From NCBI RefSeq assembly GCF_000737515.1, contig NZ_CP006587.1:4087001-4151000 (forward strand): 64,000 bases of DNA, read 5' to 3'. Position numbers and translations under genes: made by a program. Numbering within the stretch: position 1 is the first letter of the stretch; each line of letters begins with the position of its first letter. Below the pieces are notes generated by a model, which did no database searches, had not been told where the DNA came from, and saw nothing but the letters and a program-made list of their open reading frames with translations. Origin of the DNA: Hymenobacter sp. APR13 (GTDB lineage Bacteria > Bacteroidota > Bacteroidia > Cytophagales > Hymenobacteraceae). Shown here piece after piece: positions 16,458 through 25,851 of this stretch.

Positions 16458-18398
16458 TTACTGACGCACGAGGCGCTTGGTGAGCGTCTGGCCCTGCTGG
16501 GTGGTCAGGCGCAGCGTGTACACGCCTACGGGCAGCTCCTGCACGTTGAGCGTCTGCTCGCCGGCCGAGAGGCGGGTAGTCTGTACAGTCTGGCCGATGC
16601 TGTTGAGCACCTGCACCTGCAGGCCGCCCCAGGCGGCGGGGCGCACGAGCTGCACCTGGCCCTCCGTTGGGTTGGGGTACAGGCTGAGTTGCTGCGCCAG
16701 CTGGCTGCTGGTGCTCAGGGCGCGGCCCGCCACTTCCAGCTGCAGGCGGCCGGCGGTGGTGCCGGCGGGCAGCGTGAGGCTGTAGCGGGTGCCGGCCAGC
16801 AGCGGCGTGCGGGTGCCGGCGGTCAAATCCACCAGCACCACGTCGGTGCCGGCGGGCAGGTTAGCCAGGTCCGTGGCCGTGAGCGAGTAGGTGCCGGCCT
16901 GCGGGGCCTGCAAGGTCAGCGGCACGGGCTGGCCCAGCGGGAAGGCGGGGCGCCCGTCGATGGCCAGCGCCTCGCCCGAGGCGGCCAGCGTGGCCAGGCT
17001 CAGCCCGTTGGGGTTCCAGAGCTTGGCCGCATCAAACTCGCGGTCGAAGCCGGCGGTGGCGCCGGGCTGGGCGTAGACGGTCAGCGCGTCATTCAGGCCC
17101 TGGCCGCTGAGCGTGAGCTGCAGCTGGGGGCGGTCGTCGGCCGCACCCCGGCGCACGGGGGCCTGTAGGCTGTAGTCGGTTACGCGGTTGGCGTTGGTCA
17201 GCTCCAGGCTGCCGCTGGTCTGGCCCGCACTCACCCGCACGAAGAACGCCTGGCTGCTGCCCAGCAGCGGGTTGCCGAAGCCGTTGACGAAGCTGCGGTA
17301 GCCGCCGCCGTACTGGCTGGTGCTCTCATAGGTGTAGAACGCCGCATCCATGTTCGTGCGCTGGCTGGGCGCGATGGTGCTCAAATCCAGGGGCGAGGGG
17401 TAGGGGTTGCCCACCAGGTTCCAGCCCGCCTCAGCGGCCGTGGCCCCGCTGGCGCGGCTGAGCGGCGTGGTGCCGCCGATGTTGGCCACCGGGCCCGTGA
17501 AGCTGAGCGTGCTGGCCCCGGGCAGCTGCACCGTGAAGCCGCGGCCACCCAGGGGGGCAGCGTCGGTCAGGGCATCGGGCGACTGCCAGCCCTTGTCGAA
17601 GGCCGACAGGGTGGTAGCCGGTGAGGTCGCCAGGCGGGCCTGGTCGTAGAAGTACACAGTAGGGAAGGGCGCTACGGCCCCGGGGTTGGCGGCCGAGTTG
17701 TAGGCGCTGTTGACCACGGGCGTGGTGCCGCCCGAGCCGAAGCTGGCCACGGTGGCAGTAAACACCGGCGCCGCGAGGTGGCGGTAGCCCAGGCCGGGGT
17801 TCAGGCTGCCATCAATGTAGCGCTGCACGGTCACGTTGCCTGTGACAAGGCCCGTGCCCAGGTTGGCAATCAGGGCCGTGCCGCTGGCGTCGCTCAGCAG
17901 CGTCAGCGGCTGGCCGTTGGTGGTTAGGCTGCCGGCACTGGTTACGCTCAGCACCTGGCGCACGGCCACGGGCTGGGTCAGGGCGGCCGTGCCGCCGGCT
18001 TTGCTCACGCGCAGGTTGGGCACGGTGCCGCCGCTCACGCCCAGGGCCTGGGCCCCGGCGCCGCTGAGCTGCAGCGTGCCGGTGGTGCCGCTGAGCGTGG
18101 CGGCGCTGCTTACGTCGCCGGTCACGTTGAGCGTGCCGGCGGCCAGGTCCAAGTCCGAGGCGGCGGCGGCGCTCAGGTTGCCGGCCACGGTGGCCGTGCC
18201 GCCGGTGCGCAGCAGGGCCGCGCCGGTCTGGGCGTAGCCGCCGTTGACCTGCAGCGTGCCGCCGCTGTTCACGAACAGCGTGCCGCCGTTACTGGTCAGC
18301 ACCGGGGCCGGGGTCTGGGCGTAGGCGGCCAGGGGGCCAACCACCAGCCCCAGCCTCAGGAGCCACTGGCGGCGCTGAAGATATGGAGAAGCTCTCAT
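16458..18398 (-). CDS. Secreted T9SS type A sorting-domain protein
   Basis: 646 aa. A signal peptide (MRASPYLQRRQWLLRLGLVVGPLAAYAQ) precedes a repetitive Gly/Thr/Leu-rich beta region (residues 33-200, 'GGTLFVNSGGTLQVNGG', 'LSGTTGTLQLSG') like passenger beta-helices. A middle domain (about 200-540) with YPSPLDL and GWNLVGNPY motifs is common in Cytophagales surface proteins. The final 75 residues (LYPNPTEGQVQLV...LPVGVYTLRLTTQQGQTLTKRLVRQ) form a T9SS type A sorting domain. It should end outside the cell; its role is unknown. A hairpin follows at 16392-16421. Confidence 0.9.
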   Translation of the reverse strand: MRASPYLQRRQWLLRLGLVVGPLAAYAQTPAPVLTSNGGTLFVNSGGTLQVNGGYAQTGAALLRTGGTATVAGNLSAAAASDLDLAAGTLNVTGDVSSAATLSGTTGTLQLSGAGAQALGVSGGTVPNLRVSKAGGTAALTQPVAVRQVLSVTSAGSLTTNGQPLTLLSDASGTALIANLGTGLVTGNVTVQRYIDGSLNPGLGYRHLAAPVFTATVASFGSGGTTPVVNSAYNSAANPGAVAPFPTVYFYDQARLATSPATTLSAFDKGWQSPDALTDAAPLGGRGFTVQLPGASTLSFTGPVANIGGTTPLSRASGATAAEAGWNLVGNPYPSPLDLSTIAPSQRTNMDAAFYTYESTSQYGGGYRSFVNGFGNPLLGSSQAFFVRVSAGQTSGSLELTNANRVTDYSLQAPVRRGAADDRPQLQLTLSGQGLNDALTVYAQPGATAGFDREFDAAKLWNPNGLSLATLAASGEALAIDGRPAFPLGQPVPLTLQAPQAGTYSLTATDLANLPAGTDVVLVDLTAGTRTPLLAGTRYSLTLPAGTTAGRLQLEVAGRALSTSSQLAQQLSLYPNPTEGQVQLVRPAAWGGLQVQVLNSIGQTVQTTRLSAGEQTLNVQELPVGVYTLRLTTQQGQTLTKRLVRQ

Positions 18399-18652
18399 CA
18401 GAATATGAAGAAATGCATAGCAGGTGATAGGCGGCTTTTACCTCATCAGCCTTTGCGGACGACTCACTGCCTGGCCAGCGTTTTTGCTTTTCAGCCTTGG
18501 CCAAGAGAAACGTCGGCGACGAGTTGGAGGAGCGTACGGTGCGCTATGCGTGTATCAAATAGAATCCCTACTCTGTTTGGCGTCCGGTTTTCGGGTTCCC
18601 CGGTGTGCCTGGTGTGACCCAGGCGGCCTGTTCGGCAATCAGGAACGACGCC

Positions 18653-20515
18653 TTAGTTCAGCTTCACAATCGTCCACACCACGCTGCCGTCGTTTTTGAG
18701 AGTAGTGGAGACGTTGGAGTTTGGACTGAGGGCCCGGATGCGCAGGGCATCGTTGGCATTCAGCGTCAGCATGTACATGTTGCTGCCCACACCCCGAAGG
18801 CCAGCGGGCAGGTTGCTGCCGCCGCCGTTATTGATGGTGTATGATTGGTAAATGTTACTGGTCGAAATGGCGTTGCCGTTCACTTCCACGTAATTCCAGG
18901 TGCCAAGGGTGTTGGTACCGTTATCCACCGTGCTGTAGCGGAACGCAATCAGGTAGGTGCCGGCCGAGGGAGCGGTGTAGGTGCTCGTGCTGGCGTTGTA
19001 GGTGCCAAGCGTGGGGGCCGTTACCACATTGTTGAACGATACCACGTCGCCTTGATTCGAGCCAGGGGCCGTAGCGAGCGTTTGCGTGGCGTTGGTCTTG
19101 GAGACGACCAGTTCAGTAATCGCGCCGGCGCTGCCTGCCCAGCTAGTGCCGCCGCTGCCGTTGCTGACCACTACCTGCCCAGCATTGCCGCGCGAGGTGG
19201 GCAGCGTGTAGGCGCTGGTGCCGCCGTTGATGCTCACGCCGCTGCTGCTCCAGCTCAGGCCCGTGCTGGCCCCGGCCGTACCGTAGCCCAGGCGCCCACC
19301 GGTTTGGCCGCTGAGTACAGGCCCGTTGGTGGTGCTGTTGAATTGCAGGAAGTTGTTGCCGTCGGTGGCCGCCCGCAGACGCAGGGCGTTGTCGTTCAGG
19401 CCCAGCGCGCCGGTGCCCGAGAAGTTGAGATTAAAGCCGCCCAGGCCCACGCTGCGGTTGCCGCTCAGCGTGCCGTCGGTGGTATAGAGGTTGGACCCGC
19501 CGCCCGTAGCCGGCGTCACCCATCGGGTGTTATAGTCAGTACCGTCCACTTTGCTCAGCACCTGGCCGGCCGTGCCGCCGGTGGGCACACCCTGGCCGGC
19601 CGGGCCTTGTGGGCCGGTGGCACCGGCAGCACCCTGCGGGCCGGTAGCGCCGGCTACGCCGGTGGCGCCCGTATCCCCTTTGTCGCCTTTCGCGCCGGCC
19701 GGGCCCGTGGCCCCTGCGGCACCCGCCGCGCCCGTATCGCCTTTGTCACCCTTGGCACCCGCCGGGCCGGTCGGCCCCGCTACCCCCTGCGCACCGGCTG
19801 CACCAGTAGCGCCAGCCGGGCCAGTGGCTCCGGCCGGGCCGGTCAGGCCCTGCGGACCGATTGGGCCGGCCGCGCCGGTAGCACCCGTATCGCCTTTATC
19901 ACCTTTTGCGCCCGCTGGGCCCGTAGCGCCGGCCGGACCGGCTATGCCCTGCGGCCCCGCCGCGCCCGTATCGCCTTTGGCCCCCGCCGGGCCCGTCAGG
20001 CCCTGCGGACCTATCGGACCAGCTACACCGGTAGCGCCGGTGTCGCCTTTATCACCTTTGGCACCTGCCGGGCCCGTAGCACCGGCCGGACCGGCCACGC
20101 CGGTAGCGCCCGTATCGCCTTTGTCACCTTTAGCACCCGCCGGGCCGGTAGCGCCGGCCGGGCCAGCTATGCCCTGCGGACCGATTGGGCCGGCTGGGCC
20201 TACGCTGCCGGCGCTGCCTACGCCTATCCAGGCCGAGCCGGTGTACACGTAGAAGCCGGGCGTGTTATCGGTTTGATACACGAGCAGACCGGTGGCGGGG
20301 CTGCCGATGGCGTCGCGCTGGGCCTGGCTCATGCGCGGGGCCAGCAGGCCCTTGCTGGTGCTGCTGGCATCCAGCACGGCCGAGGGGTGGGGCGAGGTGG
20401 TGCCCACGCCCACGTTGCCTTGGGCCAGGGCGGCGGTGGTGCCCAGGCCTAACAGACCCAGGGAGAGAAGGAAGCGGCGCGAGGCCACCGATACGTTGCG
20501 GAGATGTACCGACAT
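18653..20515 (-). CDS. Collagen-like triple-helix surface protein with C1q-like head
   Basis: 620 aa. The signal peptide ends near TAALAQG (residue 31-33). Residues 33-100 ([35 protein letters not shown]) are a stem common in Bacteroidota tail-fibre-like surface proteins. About 67 uninterrupted Gly-X-Y triplets (residues 106-308) include several near-identical [16 protein letters not shown] blocks. A stalk (309-460) and a C-terminal beta-sandwich of about 150 residues ([25 protein letters not shown]) resemble C1q/TNF heads. It has no T9SS sorting domain, so the export route past the outer membrane is unclear. Divergent from the response regulator and preceded by palindromic sites. Confidence 0.9.
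   Translation of the reverse strand: MSVHLRNVSVASRRFLLSLGLLGLGTTAALAQGNVGVGTTSPHPSAVLDASSTSKGLLAPRMSQAQRDAIGSPATGLLVYQTDNTPGFYVYTGSAWIGVGSAGSVGPAGPIGPQGIAGPAGATGPAGAKGDKGDTGATGVAGPAGATGPAGAKGDKGDTGATGVAGPIGPQGLTGPAGAKGDTGAAGPQGIAGPAGATGPAGAKGDKGDTGATGAAGPIGPQGLTGPAGATGPAGATGAAGAQGVAGPTGPAGAKGDKGDTGAAGAAGATGPAGAKGDKGDTGATGVAGATGPQGAAGATGPQGPAGQGVPTGGTAGQVLSKVDGTDYNTRWVTPATGGGSNLYTTDGTLSGNRSVGLGGFNLNFSGTGALGLNDNALRLRAATDGNNFLQFNSTTNGPVLSGQTGGRLGYGTAGASTGLSWSSSGVSINGGTSAYTLPTSRGNAGQVVVSNGSGGTSWAGSAGAITELVVSKTNATQTLATAPGSNQGDVVSFNNVVTAPTLGTYNASTSTYTAPSAGTYLIAFRYSTVDNGTNTLGTWNYVEVNGNAISTSNIYQSYTINNGGGSNLPAGLRGVGSNMYMLTLNANDALRIRALSPNSNVSTTLKNDGSVVWTIVKLN
19592..20200 (-). repeat. In-gene collagen Gly-X-Y repeat tract
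   Basis: About 600 bp of tandem 9-bp-phase repeats, including several copies of a block encoding [14 protein letters not shown]. Tracts of this kind commonly vary in length between strains through slippage or recombination. Confidence 0.85.
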
Positions 20516-20551
20516 AACGAGGAAAATAGGATGGAAAAAATTGTGGCATTT

Positions 20552-20575
20552 AGGATTCCACTCAGTAGGAATCCT
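20552..20575. promoter_or_regulatory. Palindrome in the collagen-gene leader
   Basis: AGGATTCC (20552-20559) and GGAATCCT (20568-20575) are 8-bp arms around an 8-nt spacer, 37 bp upstream of the collagen-like gene start. The geometry (8-8-8) is the same as the two sites at 20618 and 20689, but the sequence differs. Confidence 0.5.
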
Positions 20576-20617
20576 GTTTGCAAAGCTGGCCTAGTGGTAA
20601 AGGGGCAACAACTTTGT

Positions 20618-20711
20618 TTTGTCCCTATTTCTGGGGACAAACACATGCCTTATTTTATTAAAAATTGTATCTTTTAAATAAAATGCGTTTTGTCCCCAGA
20701 AATAGGGACAC
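20618..20711. promoter_or_regulatory. Twin palindromic sites in a divergent intergenic region
   Basis: The 302-bp gap between the collagen-like gene and the response regulator holds two copies of the same site. TTTGTCCC-N8-GGGACAAA at 20618-20641 recurs in inverted orientation at 20689-20710, with a 22-bp perfect match. Each site is itself a palindrome, their centres are 70 bp apart, and the pair is centred within about 2 bp of the middle of the gap. Between them lies a very AT-rich core (20648-20684). They look like operators for a dimeric regulator controlling both genes. Confidence 0.65.
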
Positions 20712-20817
20712 GCGCCGTTACCATTTCCCGGTTTGGGCCGGCAAATTTTGTTCTGGCAGCCGCATTTCACGCCGCAGCCGAATGTTGCCTTTCCCCTAAC
20801 CCAGTTTTCTCCCCGCC

Positions 20818-21516
20818 ATGCCGTTTTCCGCTTTTCCCCCTGCCTCCTCGCCACTGGGCGGGGCCCGCTCAGCGGCTCCCACCGGCCCGTTGCGCTTGGC
20901 CATCGTCGAGGACGATGCCACCATCCGCGAGTTGCTGCACCGCTACCTGTGCGTGTGCCCCGAGTTCGACTGCATCGTGGTGGCTGACAGCATTGAAACC
21001 CTCTGGCGCGAGCTGACCCTGAGCTTGTCCCCCCAACTGCTGCTGTTGGATTTGAGTTTGCCTGGTGAAAGCGGCCTGGATGCGCTGCCGTCGCTGCTGG
21101 CGCAGTTTCCGGACCTACAAGTGCTGGTGCAGACCTCCAACGACGCAGCCGATACCATTTACGAGGCGCTGCGCCGGGGCGCGCGCGGCTTCGTGGTGAA
21201 AAGTGCCACGCCGCTGCCGGCCTACCGCCAGGCCCTGCTCGACGTGGCCGCTGGCGGGGCCGTAATGAGCCCGTCGGTGGCGCGCAAGATGCTGGAGTAT
21301 TTCACCCCCGTGCCCTCGCAGGAAGACTACCTGCTCTCGGAACGGGAGCGGCAGGTGCTCGAAGGCCTGGTGGCCGGGCGCACCGAGAAGCAGGTGGCTG
21401 AGCAGTTGGGAATCGGCGCGGCCACGGTGCGCACCTACGTCGTGCGCCTCTACGACAAGCTGCGCGTGGCCAATAAGGCCGAGCTGCTGGCCCGCGCCGC
21501 CCGGGGTAGGCTGTAG
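20818..21516 (+). CDS. NarL/LuxR-family response regulator
   Basis: 232 aa. A 22-residue N-terminal extension leads to a receiver domain with acidic pocket VEDD, phospho-acceptor Asp78 in LLLLDLSLPG, and the conserved Lys in GFVVKSA. A LuxR-type HTH follows (LSERERQVLEGLVAGRTEKQVAEQLGIGAATVRTYV...LYDKLRVANK). It faces the large sensor kinase at 21666-24767, 150 bp away and convergent, and the two could be a cognate pair. It is divergent from the collagen-like gene, with palindromic sites between, making that gene a candidate target. Confidence 0.93.
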   Translation: MPFSAFPPASSPLGGARSAAPTGPLRLAIVEDDATIRELLHRYLCVCPEFDCIVVADSIETLWRELTLSLSPQLLLLDLSLPGESGLDALPSLLAQFPDLQVLVQTSNDAADTIYEALRRGARGFVVKSATPLPAYRQALLDVAAGGAVMSPSVARKMLEYFTPVPSQEDYLLSERERQVLEGLVAGRTEKQVAEQLGIGAATVRTYVVRLYDKLRVANKAELLARAARGRL

Positions 21517-21533
21517 AAGTTAATGTTTAGATA

Positions 21534-21658
21534 TTCGTTGTCAGTTGTTTATGCGCAGTGAATCGGAAGTGTGAAGAAGGCCTGGTGAGGTTGCGTCGAG
21601 GCCTTTGTGGTGTTGATCGACAACAACAAACAACCGACACCCAGCAACTGACAACGAA
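21534..21658. repeat. Inverted-repeat element, TTGTCAGTTG family
   Basis: TTCGTTGTCAGTTG (21534-21547) is exactly complementary to 21645-21658, closing the gap between the convergent regulator and kinase genes. The same word recurs in the element at 27288-27375. Confidence 0.7.
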
Positions 21659-21665
21659 AAACTAC

Positions 21666-24600
21666 TTACTGCAACGGCCGGGGCACGCGCAGCCGCACGC
21701 GCCAGCCAGCGCCGGCCGCCGCGTCGGGGCCGGCGGTGAGTGTGCCGCCGAGCTGGTGGGCCCGGGTGTGCAGGTTGCGCAGGCCCTGCCCAGCCCGGGA
21801 GGTGGGCGCGGCCACTGGAGCCGGGCCACCCTGCTGCACGTCCAGCACCAGTTCCACAGACGTGACAGTGAGCGTGAGCGAGAGATCTGCTCCGGCTGGG
21901 GCGTGCTTAAGCGCATTGGTCAGCGCCTCCCGGCCAATCAGGTACACGTGCTGGCGCACGTCGGGGCGCAGGGTGGCGGCGGCCGGAAACGGCTCGGGGC
22001 TGCGGGTAAAGTTGGCCGGCCGCCCGGCGGCGGTGGCACTTTGGGTCAGCAGGTCCTGCAGGCGGTCGGAGAGGGCTCCGGCCGTGTCAGCGGCGGCGTC
22101 AACCGTCCAGATCAGGTCGCGCACGGTGGCGGCGGCGGCCCGGCTTTCGTGCAACAGCTCGTCGAGGAAGGCCGGCTCGGGTATTTCCCGGGCCAGCTCG
22201 GCGCGTAGCGTCACACGGGTGAGCAGGTTGCCCACCTCGTCGTGCAGGTCGGCCGCCAAGCGGGCGCGTAGCTGCTGTTCGGCCCGCACCCGGCCTGCCC
22301 GCAGACGCTGCCAGCCATACACGCCTCCACCCACGGCGGCGGCCAGCAGCAGCGTGCCCACAGCCCAGGTGGCGGGACGCCGCTGCCAGGGCTGCTCCAC
22401 GGTTAGCGGCAGCGTGATGTGCCGGGTGGCGGGCTGGCCATCGGCGGTTTCGCCGCGCAACTGCAGGCTGTAGTCGCCGGGCGCCACCTGCTGCAGATGC
22501 AGCGTACCACGGCGGCCCAACCCCAGCCAGCGGGCCGAGTCCTGGCCCGCCGGCACCAGCCGGAAGGCGTAGCGGGGCTGCGCGTCGGGAGTGTAATCGG
22601 CCAGCGCCACCTGCACGTCCAGAAAGGCGTCGCCGGGGGCCATGGTCAGGGCTGGCAATTGACCTGGGGCTGGGTAGCGGGTATGGGTCAGGCCGGTGTT
22701 GGCAGAATGCTGGGCAAGCGCGGCCAGCAATAGCTGGGGCCGCGTCTGGCCCGGGGCACGGGCCACCTGCGCGGCGCGCACCCGGCTGGCTCCGCCCACG
22801 CCGCCCACCAGCAGCTCGCCCGTGGCCGCATCGTAGCCCACCGACTGGCGGTTGCACTCCTCGGCGGCCAGCCCGTCGGCGGCCGTCAGGTGCTGCAGGC
22901 GGCCGGTGCGGGGCACGTAGCGGACCAACCCCCGGTAGGTGCCCAGCCACAGCGCAAGCGGGTCGGTGGGCAGCCGGGTCAGAAAGGCCACCGACTCGCT
23001 GGGCAAGCCCTGAGCCGGCCCCAGCTGGCGCTGCAGCCCACGGCGGGGGTGCAGCAGCAGCAGGCCCTGGTCGAAGGTGCCCAGCCACAGGCTGTCGGGG
23101 TGGGTGAGGAGCAGGCTGCGCACGTCGGCAGTGGGTAGGCGGCGCGGGGCTGGCTCGTTGGGGCCGTAGCGCTGCAGCTGGCCGGTGGATACAGTCAGGT
23201 GGTAAAGGCCCTGGCTGGTAGCCACCCACAGCACGTCGGGCGGGCCCTCGACCAACGCCTCAATGCGGCACTGGTGCAGGCGGTAGCCTGCGTCGGCCTC
23301 GCGGTAGCGGCGCACCGTGCCCCGCTCAGTGTCAATCATAAACAGGCCCGCCACCGAACCGCCCCAGACGCGGCCGGCCCGGTCGCGCAGCAAGCACAGC
23401 CCGTTGGTTTCGCCCAGTGGCGGGTGTGGCCCCACCCAGGGCAGAGGGCGCTGCCGGCCCTGGTCCCACACGTCGAAGTGGCCCAGCTCGTTGGCGATAA
23501 GCAGACGCTTGCCCGGCAGCGGCAGGGTGGCAAACCACACGCCCGCCTGCAGGGTAGTGGCCAGCCGCCGCAGCGGGGCGGCGGCAGAGTCGGCGGGCTG
23601 CACCCACAGGCCCTCGTAGCTGCTCACAAAGCGGCAGCCGTCGGGCAGGCGACCCAGGGCGCGGGTGCTTATGGGCTGGGCTGGCCGGGTGGGCAGCGGC
23701 TCGGCGGCCAGCTCGGCCGGGGCCACGCGCACGGCCCCGGGGGCATCAAATCGGAAGCCCAGCAGCGCCCGGCCGTCGGGCAGCGGCACCAGTTCCATTT
23801 CGCGGCCGAACAGCAGCGGGGCCACCCGGCGGCGCACCACCGGCGGCTGCCCGCCGCGCAAGCCGCGCAGCGAGAGGCTGAACACCTGCTCGCCGGCCGA
23901 CCAGAACCAGGTGCTGTCGAGCTGCACTACCCGCAGCACCCGGGCCATCTCATTGCTGGACCAGGTCCAGGTATCGGTCTGTTCGGCCGGCCGGCCCTGC
24001 ACCACCCGGTAGAGGCCCGTGGCGCGCAGCTGCCACTGCCCACCCGTGCCGGGCACGACGAGCCGGGCCCCGGGCGGCAGCCAGGTGGGGGCGTGGCCGG
24101 GGCGTAGCAATTGGCCGTGGTAGAGGGCTGTCAGGCGCTGCACCTGCCAGCGGCCGGTGGGCGTCTGGGCCAGGGCTCGGCCCAGGCCCAGCACCCGCCA
24201 GCGGCCCAGCGAATCGGGGGCAAAGCCAGTCACCCAGCCCACGGGGTGGCGCAGTTCGGCGCGGGCCGGCTGGCGGGGCTGGCCGGGGACCAGGCTGAAG
24301 ACGGAAAACGGGTCGGCGTCGCGGCCCACCCACAGGCGGCCCCGATACCAGCCCAGGGCCGTGACACCCAAGCGCTTGGCCGGGTAATCGGGTAGGGGCA
24401 CAGGGCGCAGGCGGCCTTTGCCAGGGTCAAAGGCCCACAGACCAGCAGCTCCGCCCCACCAGAGGTGGCCTCCGGCGTCGCGCAGTACGGCCCGCATGGA
24501 GCCGGCGGGCAGCACCGGACCCTGCTGCACCAGCTCGCGCAGAGGTACCAGGCGCTGGCCGTCGTAGCGGTAGCCGCCACGGTCGGTGGCCAGCCAGAGC

Positions 24601-24767
24601 CAGCCGGCCGGGTCGGGCACGGCCTGCCAGATGACGAGGTTGCGCAGGGCCGGATCAGTGGACAGCTGCTGGGCCCAGGCCGGCTTTATCAGCACGGCCA
24701 AAGCAAGCAGCAGCCAACAACCGGCCTGCCGGCGTACCAAGCGGGAAAAAGGAGAGAAAAAAAGCAC
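21666..24767 (-). CDS. Beta-propeller sensor histidine kinase (HPK7/NarX-type catalytic core)
   Basis: 1033 aa. A signal or anchor segment (residues 14-32) precedes two seven-bladed-propeller-like repeat regions (about 40-700, with repeats such as WLWLATDRGGYRYDG, LWWGGAAGLWAFD, DSLWLGTFDQGLLLL) and a Y_Y_Y-like Ig domain (about 715-790, YAFRLVPAGQDSARWLGLGRRGTLHLQQVAPGDYSLQLRG). A membrane helix follows (800-817), then a HisKA_3 box with His842 in DLHDEVGN and an HATPase (TNALKHAP, GQGLRNLHTRAHQLGG). The plan matches periplasmic-propeller kinases of Bacteroidota. It lacks a fused receiver, so it needs a separate regulator, plausibly the 20818 gene. Confidence 0.92.
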   Translation of the reverse strand: MLFFSPFSRLVRRQAGCWLLLALAVLIKPAWAQQLSTDPALRNLVIWQAVPDPAGWLWLATDRGGYRYDGQRLVPLRELVQQGPVLPAGSMRAVLRDAGGHLWWGGAAGLWAFDPGKGRLRPVPLPDYPAKRLGVTALGWYRGRLWVGRDADPFSVFSLVPGQPRQPARAELRHPVGWVTGFAPDSLGRWRVLGLGRALAQTPTGRWQVQRLTALYHGQLLRPGHAPTWLPPGARLVVPGTGGQWQLRATGLYRVVQGRPAEQTDTWTWSSNEMARVLRVVQLDSTWFWSAGEQVFSLSLRGLRGGQPPVVRRRVAPLLFGREMELVPLPDGRALLGFRFDAPGAVRVAPAELAAEPLPTRPAQPISTRALGRLPDGCRFVSSYEGLWVQPADSAAAPLRRLATTLQAGVWFATLPLPGKRLLIANELGHFDVWDQGRQRPLPWVGPHPPLGETNGLCLLRDRAGRVWGGSVAGLFMIDTERGTVRRYREADAGYRLHQCRIEALVEGPPDVLWVATSQGLYHLTVSTGQLQRYGPNEPAPRRLPTADVRSLLLTHPDSLWLGTFDQGLLLLHPRRGLQRQLGPAQGLPSESVAFLTRLPTDPLALWLGTYRGLVRYVPRTGRLQHLTAADGLAAEECNRQSVGYDAATGELLVGGVGGASRVRAAQVARAPGQTRPQLLLAALAQHSANTGLTHTRYPAPGQLPALTMAPGDAFLDVQVALADYTPDAQPRYAFRLVPAGQDSARWLGLGRRGTLHLQQVAPGDYSLQLRGETADGQPATRHITLPLTVEQPWQRRPATWAVGTLLLAAAVGGGVYGWQRLRAGRVRAEQQLRARLAADLHDEVGNLLTRVTLRAELAREIPEPAFLDELLHESRAAAATVRDLIWTVDAAADTAGALSDRLQDLLTQSATAAGRPANFTRSPEPFPAAATLRPDVRQHVYLIGREALTNALKHAPAGADLSLTLTVTSVELVLDVQQGGPAPVAAPTSRAGQGLRNLHTRAHQLGGTLTAGPDAAAGAGWRVRLRVPRPLQ

Positions 24768-25164
24768 GTGGGAACGGTGGGGCAGCTAGTACCACCAAAG
24801 CTACCGCATTGTTTACTACGGTTGGGCTTGACGGTGGCCGTTTCGGCGGGTTTGTTACGAGGGCTGCTTTAACTCAGTTCCGCCGGGCAGAGCTACCATC
24901 GTCGGCTACGTTTGTGCTTCCTCTCAGCCATTTACCAAATTCAAAATGGAGTCTGGCCACTATGCCACAGGTTTGTTTAATTGCCGACACTCTGCCGCCC
25001 TAACTATCCGACGGCCACCCAGCAACAACTATCGCCGGGCACTGGCTGTACCCCGCATTCTGTCGCAGTGTAGTGTGGAGCAAGAGTAGCTGGAGGATGC
25101 TGCCCACCTGAGTTGAGTACTATGCCAGCAAGTCGCTGAATCGGCCACTGAAACTGCCCTGAGT
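24768..25164. other. Intergenic gap of about 400 bp
   Basis: On the minus strand a -7-like TAGCTTTG (24796-24803) lies 29 bp before the sensor kinase ATG and may be its promoter. On the plus strand TACGTTTG (24907-24914) could serve the VOC gene about 250 bp away. Short open frames exist (for example 24809-25003, 64 codons), but they have no coding signature or ribosome-binding site I can support. No RNA gene is visible. Confidence 0.4.
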
Positions 25165-25812
25165 ATGGAAATCGACCACCTCTTTATCTTCTCCGATTCG
25201 CCACACGCCGCCGCCGAGGAGTTGCGGGCTCTGGGCCTGACTGAAGGCAGCGGCCGCGCGCATCCCGGGCAGGGCACCAGCAACCGGAAGTTCTACTTCG
25301 AAAACGGGTTTCTGGAGATTCTGTGGGTGCACGATGCCGCCGAAATCAACAGCCCGCTGCTGCGGCCCACCCAACTGGGCGAGCGGGCCCGCTACGCCAC
25401 CACGGGAGCTTCGCCCTACGGCCTGTGCCTGGTGAATACGCCCGATACCGACCCGATTTTTGCGGCAGCCGTGGCCTATCAGCCGGTGTATTTCCCGGCG
25501 GGCCTGCCCATTGATGTGCTGCCCCACACCCATAATCCCAGCCTGCCCTGGACGTTTCGGCTACCCTTCAAAGGCCCCAAAGCTGCCACCACCGAGCCTA
25601 CCCGGCACCCGGCGGGTCTGCGCCGCCTCACGCGCGCCGCTTTCGGGCTGGCGAAGTACGATGCCGCTGATTTGCTGCTGCTGCAGTTGGCAGGGCAGCC
25701 GCAACTGGCGTTTGGGCCAGCCGCCGCCAATTCCCTGGTGCTTACTTTCGATGAGCATCGCCAGGGCCAAACTGCGCATTTCTCTGATCTACATCTTACT
25801 ATTGCCTATTAG
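25165..25812 (+). CDS. VOC-family (glyoxalase-like) protein
   Basis: 215 aa. The N-terminal MEIDHLFIFSDSPHAAAEELRALGLTEGSGRAHPGQGTSNRKFYFENGFLEILWV has the beta-alpha-beta-beta-beta order of glyoxalase/bleomycin-resistance/dioxygenase folds, with His5 and Glu51 in metal-ligand positions. The C-terminal half is a second, weaker copy (LVLTFDEHRQGQTAHFSDLHLTIAY). The substrate is unknown. The downstream glycosidase starts 39 bp later and may be co-transcribed. Confidence 0.75.
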   Translation: MEIDHLFIFSDSPHAAAEELRALGLTEGSGRAHPGQGTSNRKFYFENGFLEILWVHDAAEINSPLLRPTQLGERARYATTGASPYGLCLVNTPDTDPIFAAAVAYQPVYFPAGLPIDVLPHTHNPSLPWTFRLPFKGPKAATTEPTRHPAGLRRLTRAAFGLAKYDAADLLLLQLAGQPQLAFGPAAANSLVLTFDEHRQGQTAHFSDLHLTIAY

Positions 25813-25851
25813 GCACCAGGGCCGCGCCCAAACCCGCCGCTGCGTATTCTG

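Noticed and set aside
18845..20452. Plus-strand frame opposite the collagen-like gene
   Set aside because: Mirror of the Gly-X-Y repeat, giving artificial Arg/Ala/Gly repeats.
24809..25003. 64-codon plus-strand frame in the gap before the VOC gene
   Set aside because: No ribosome-binding site, domain or export signal; it looks like chance.
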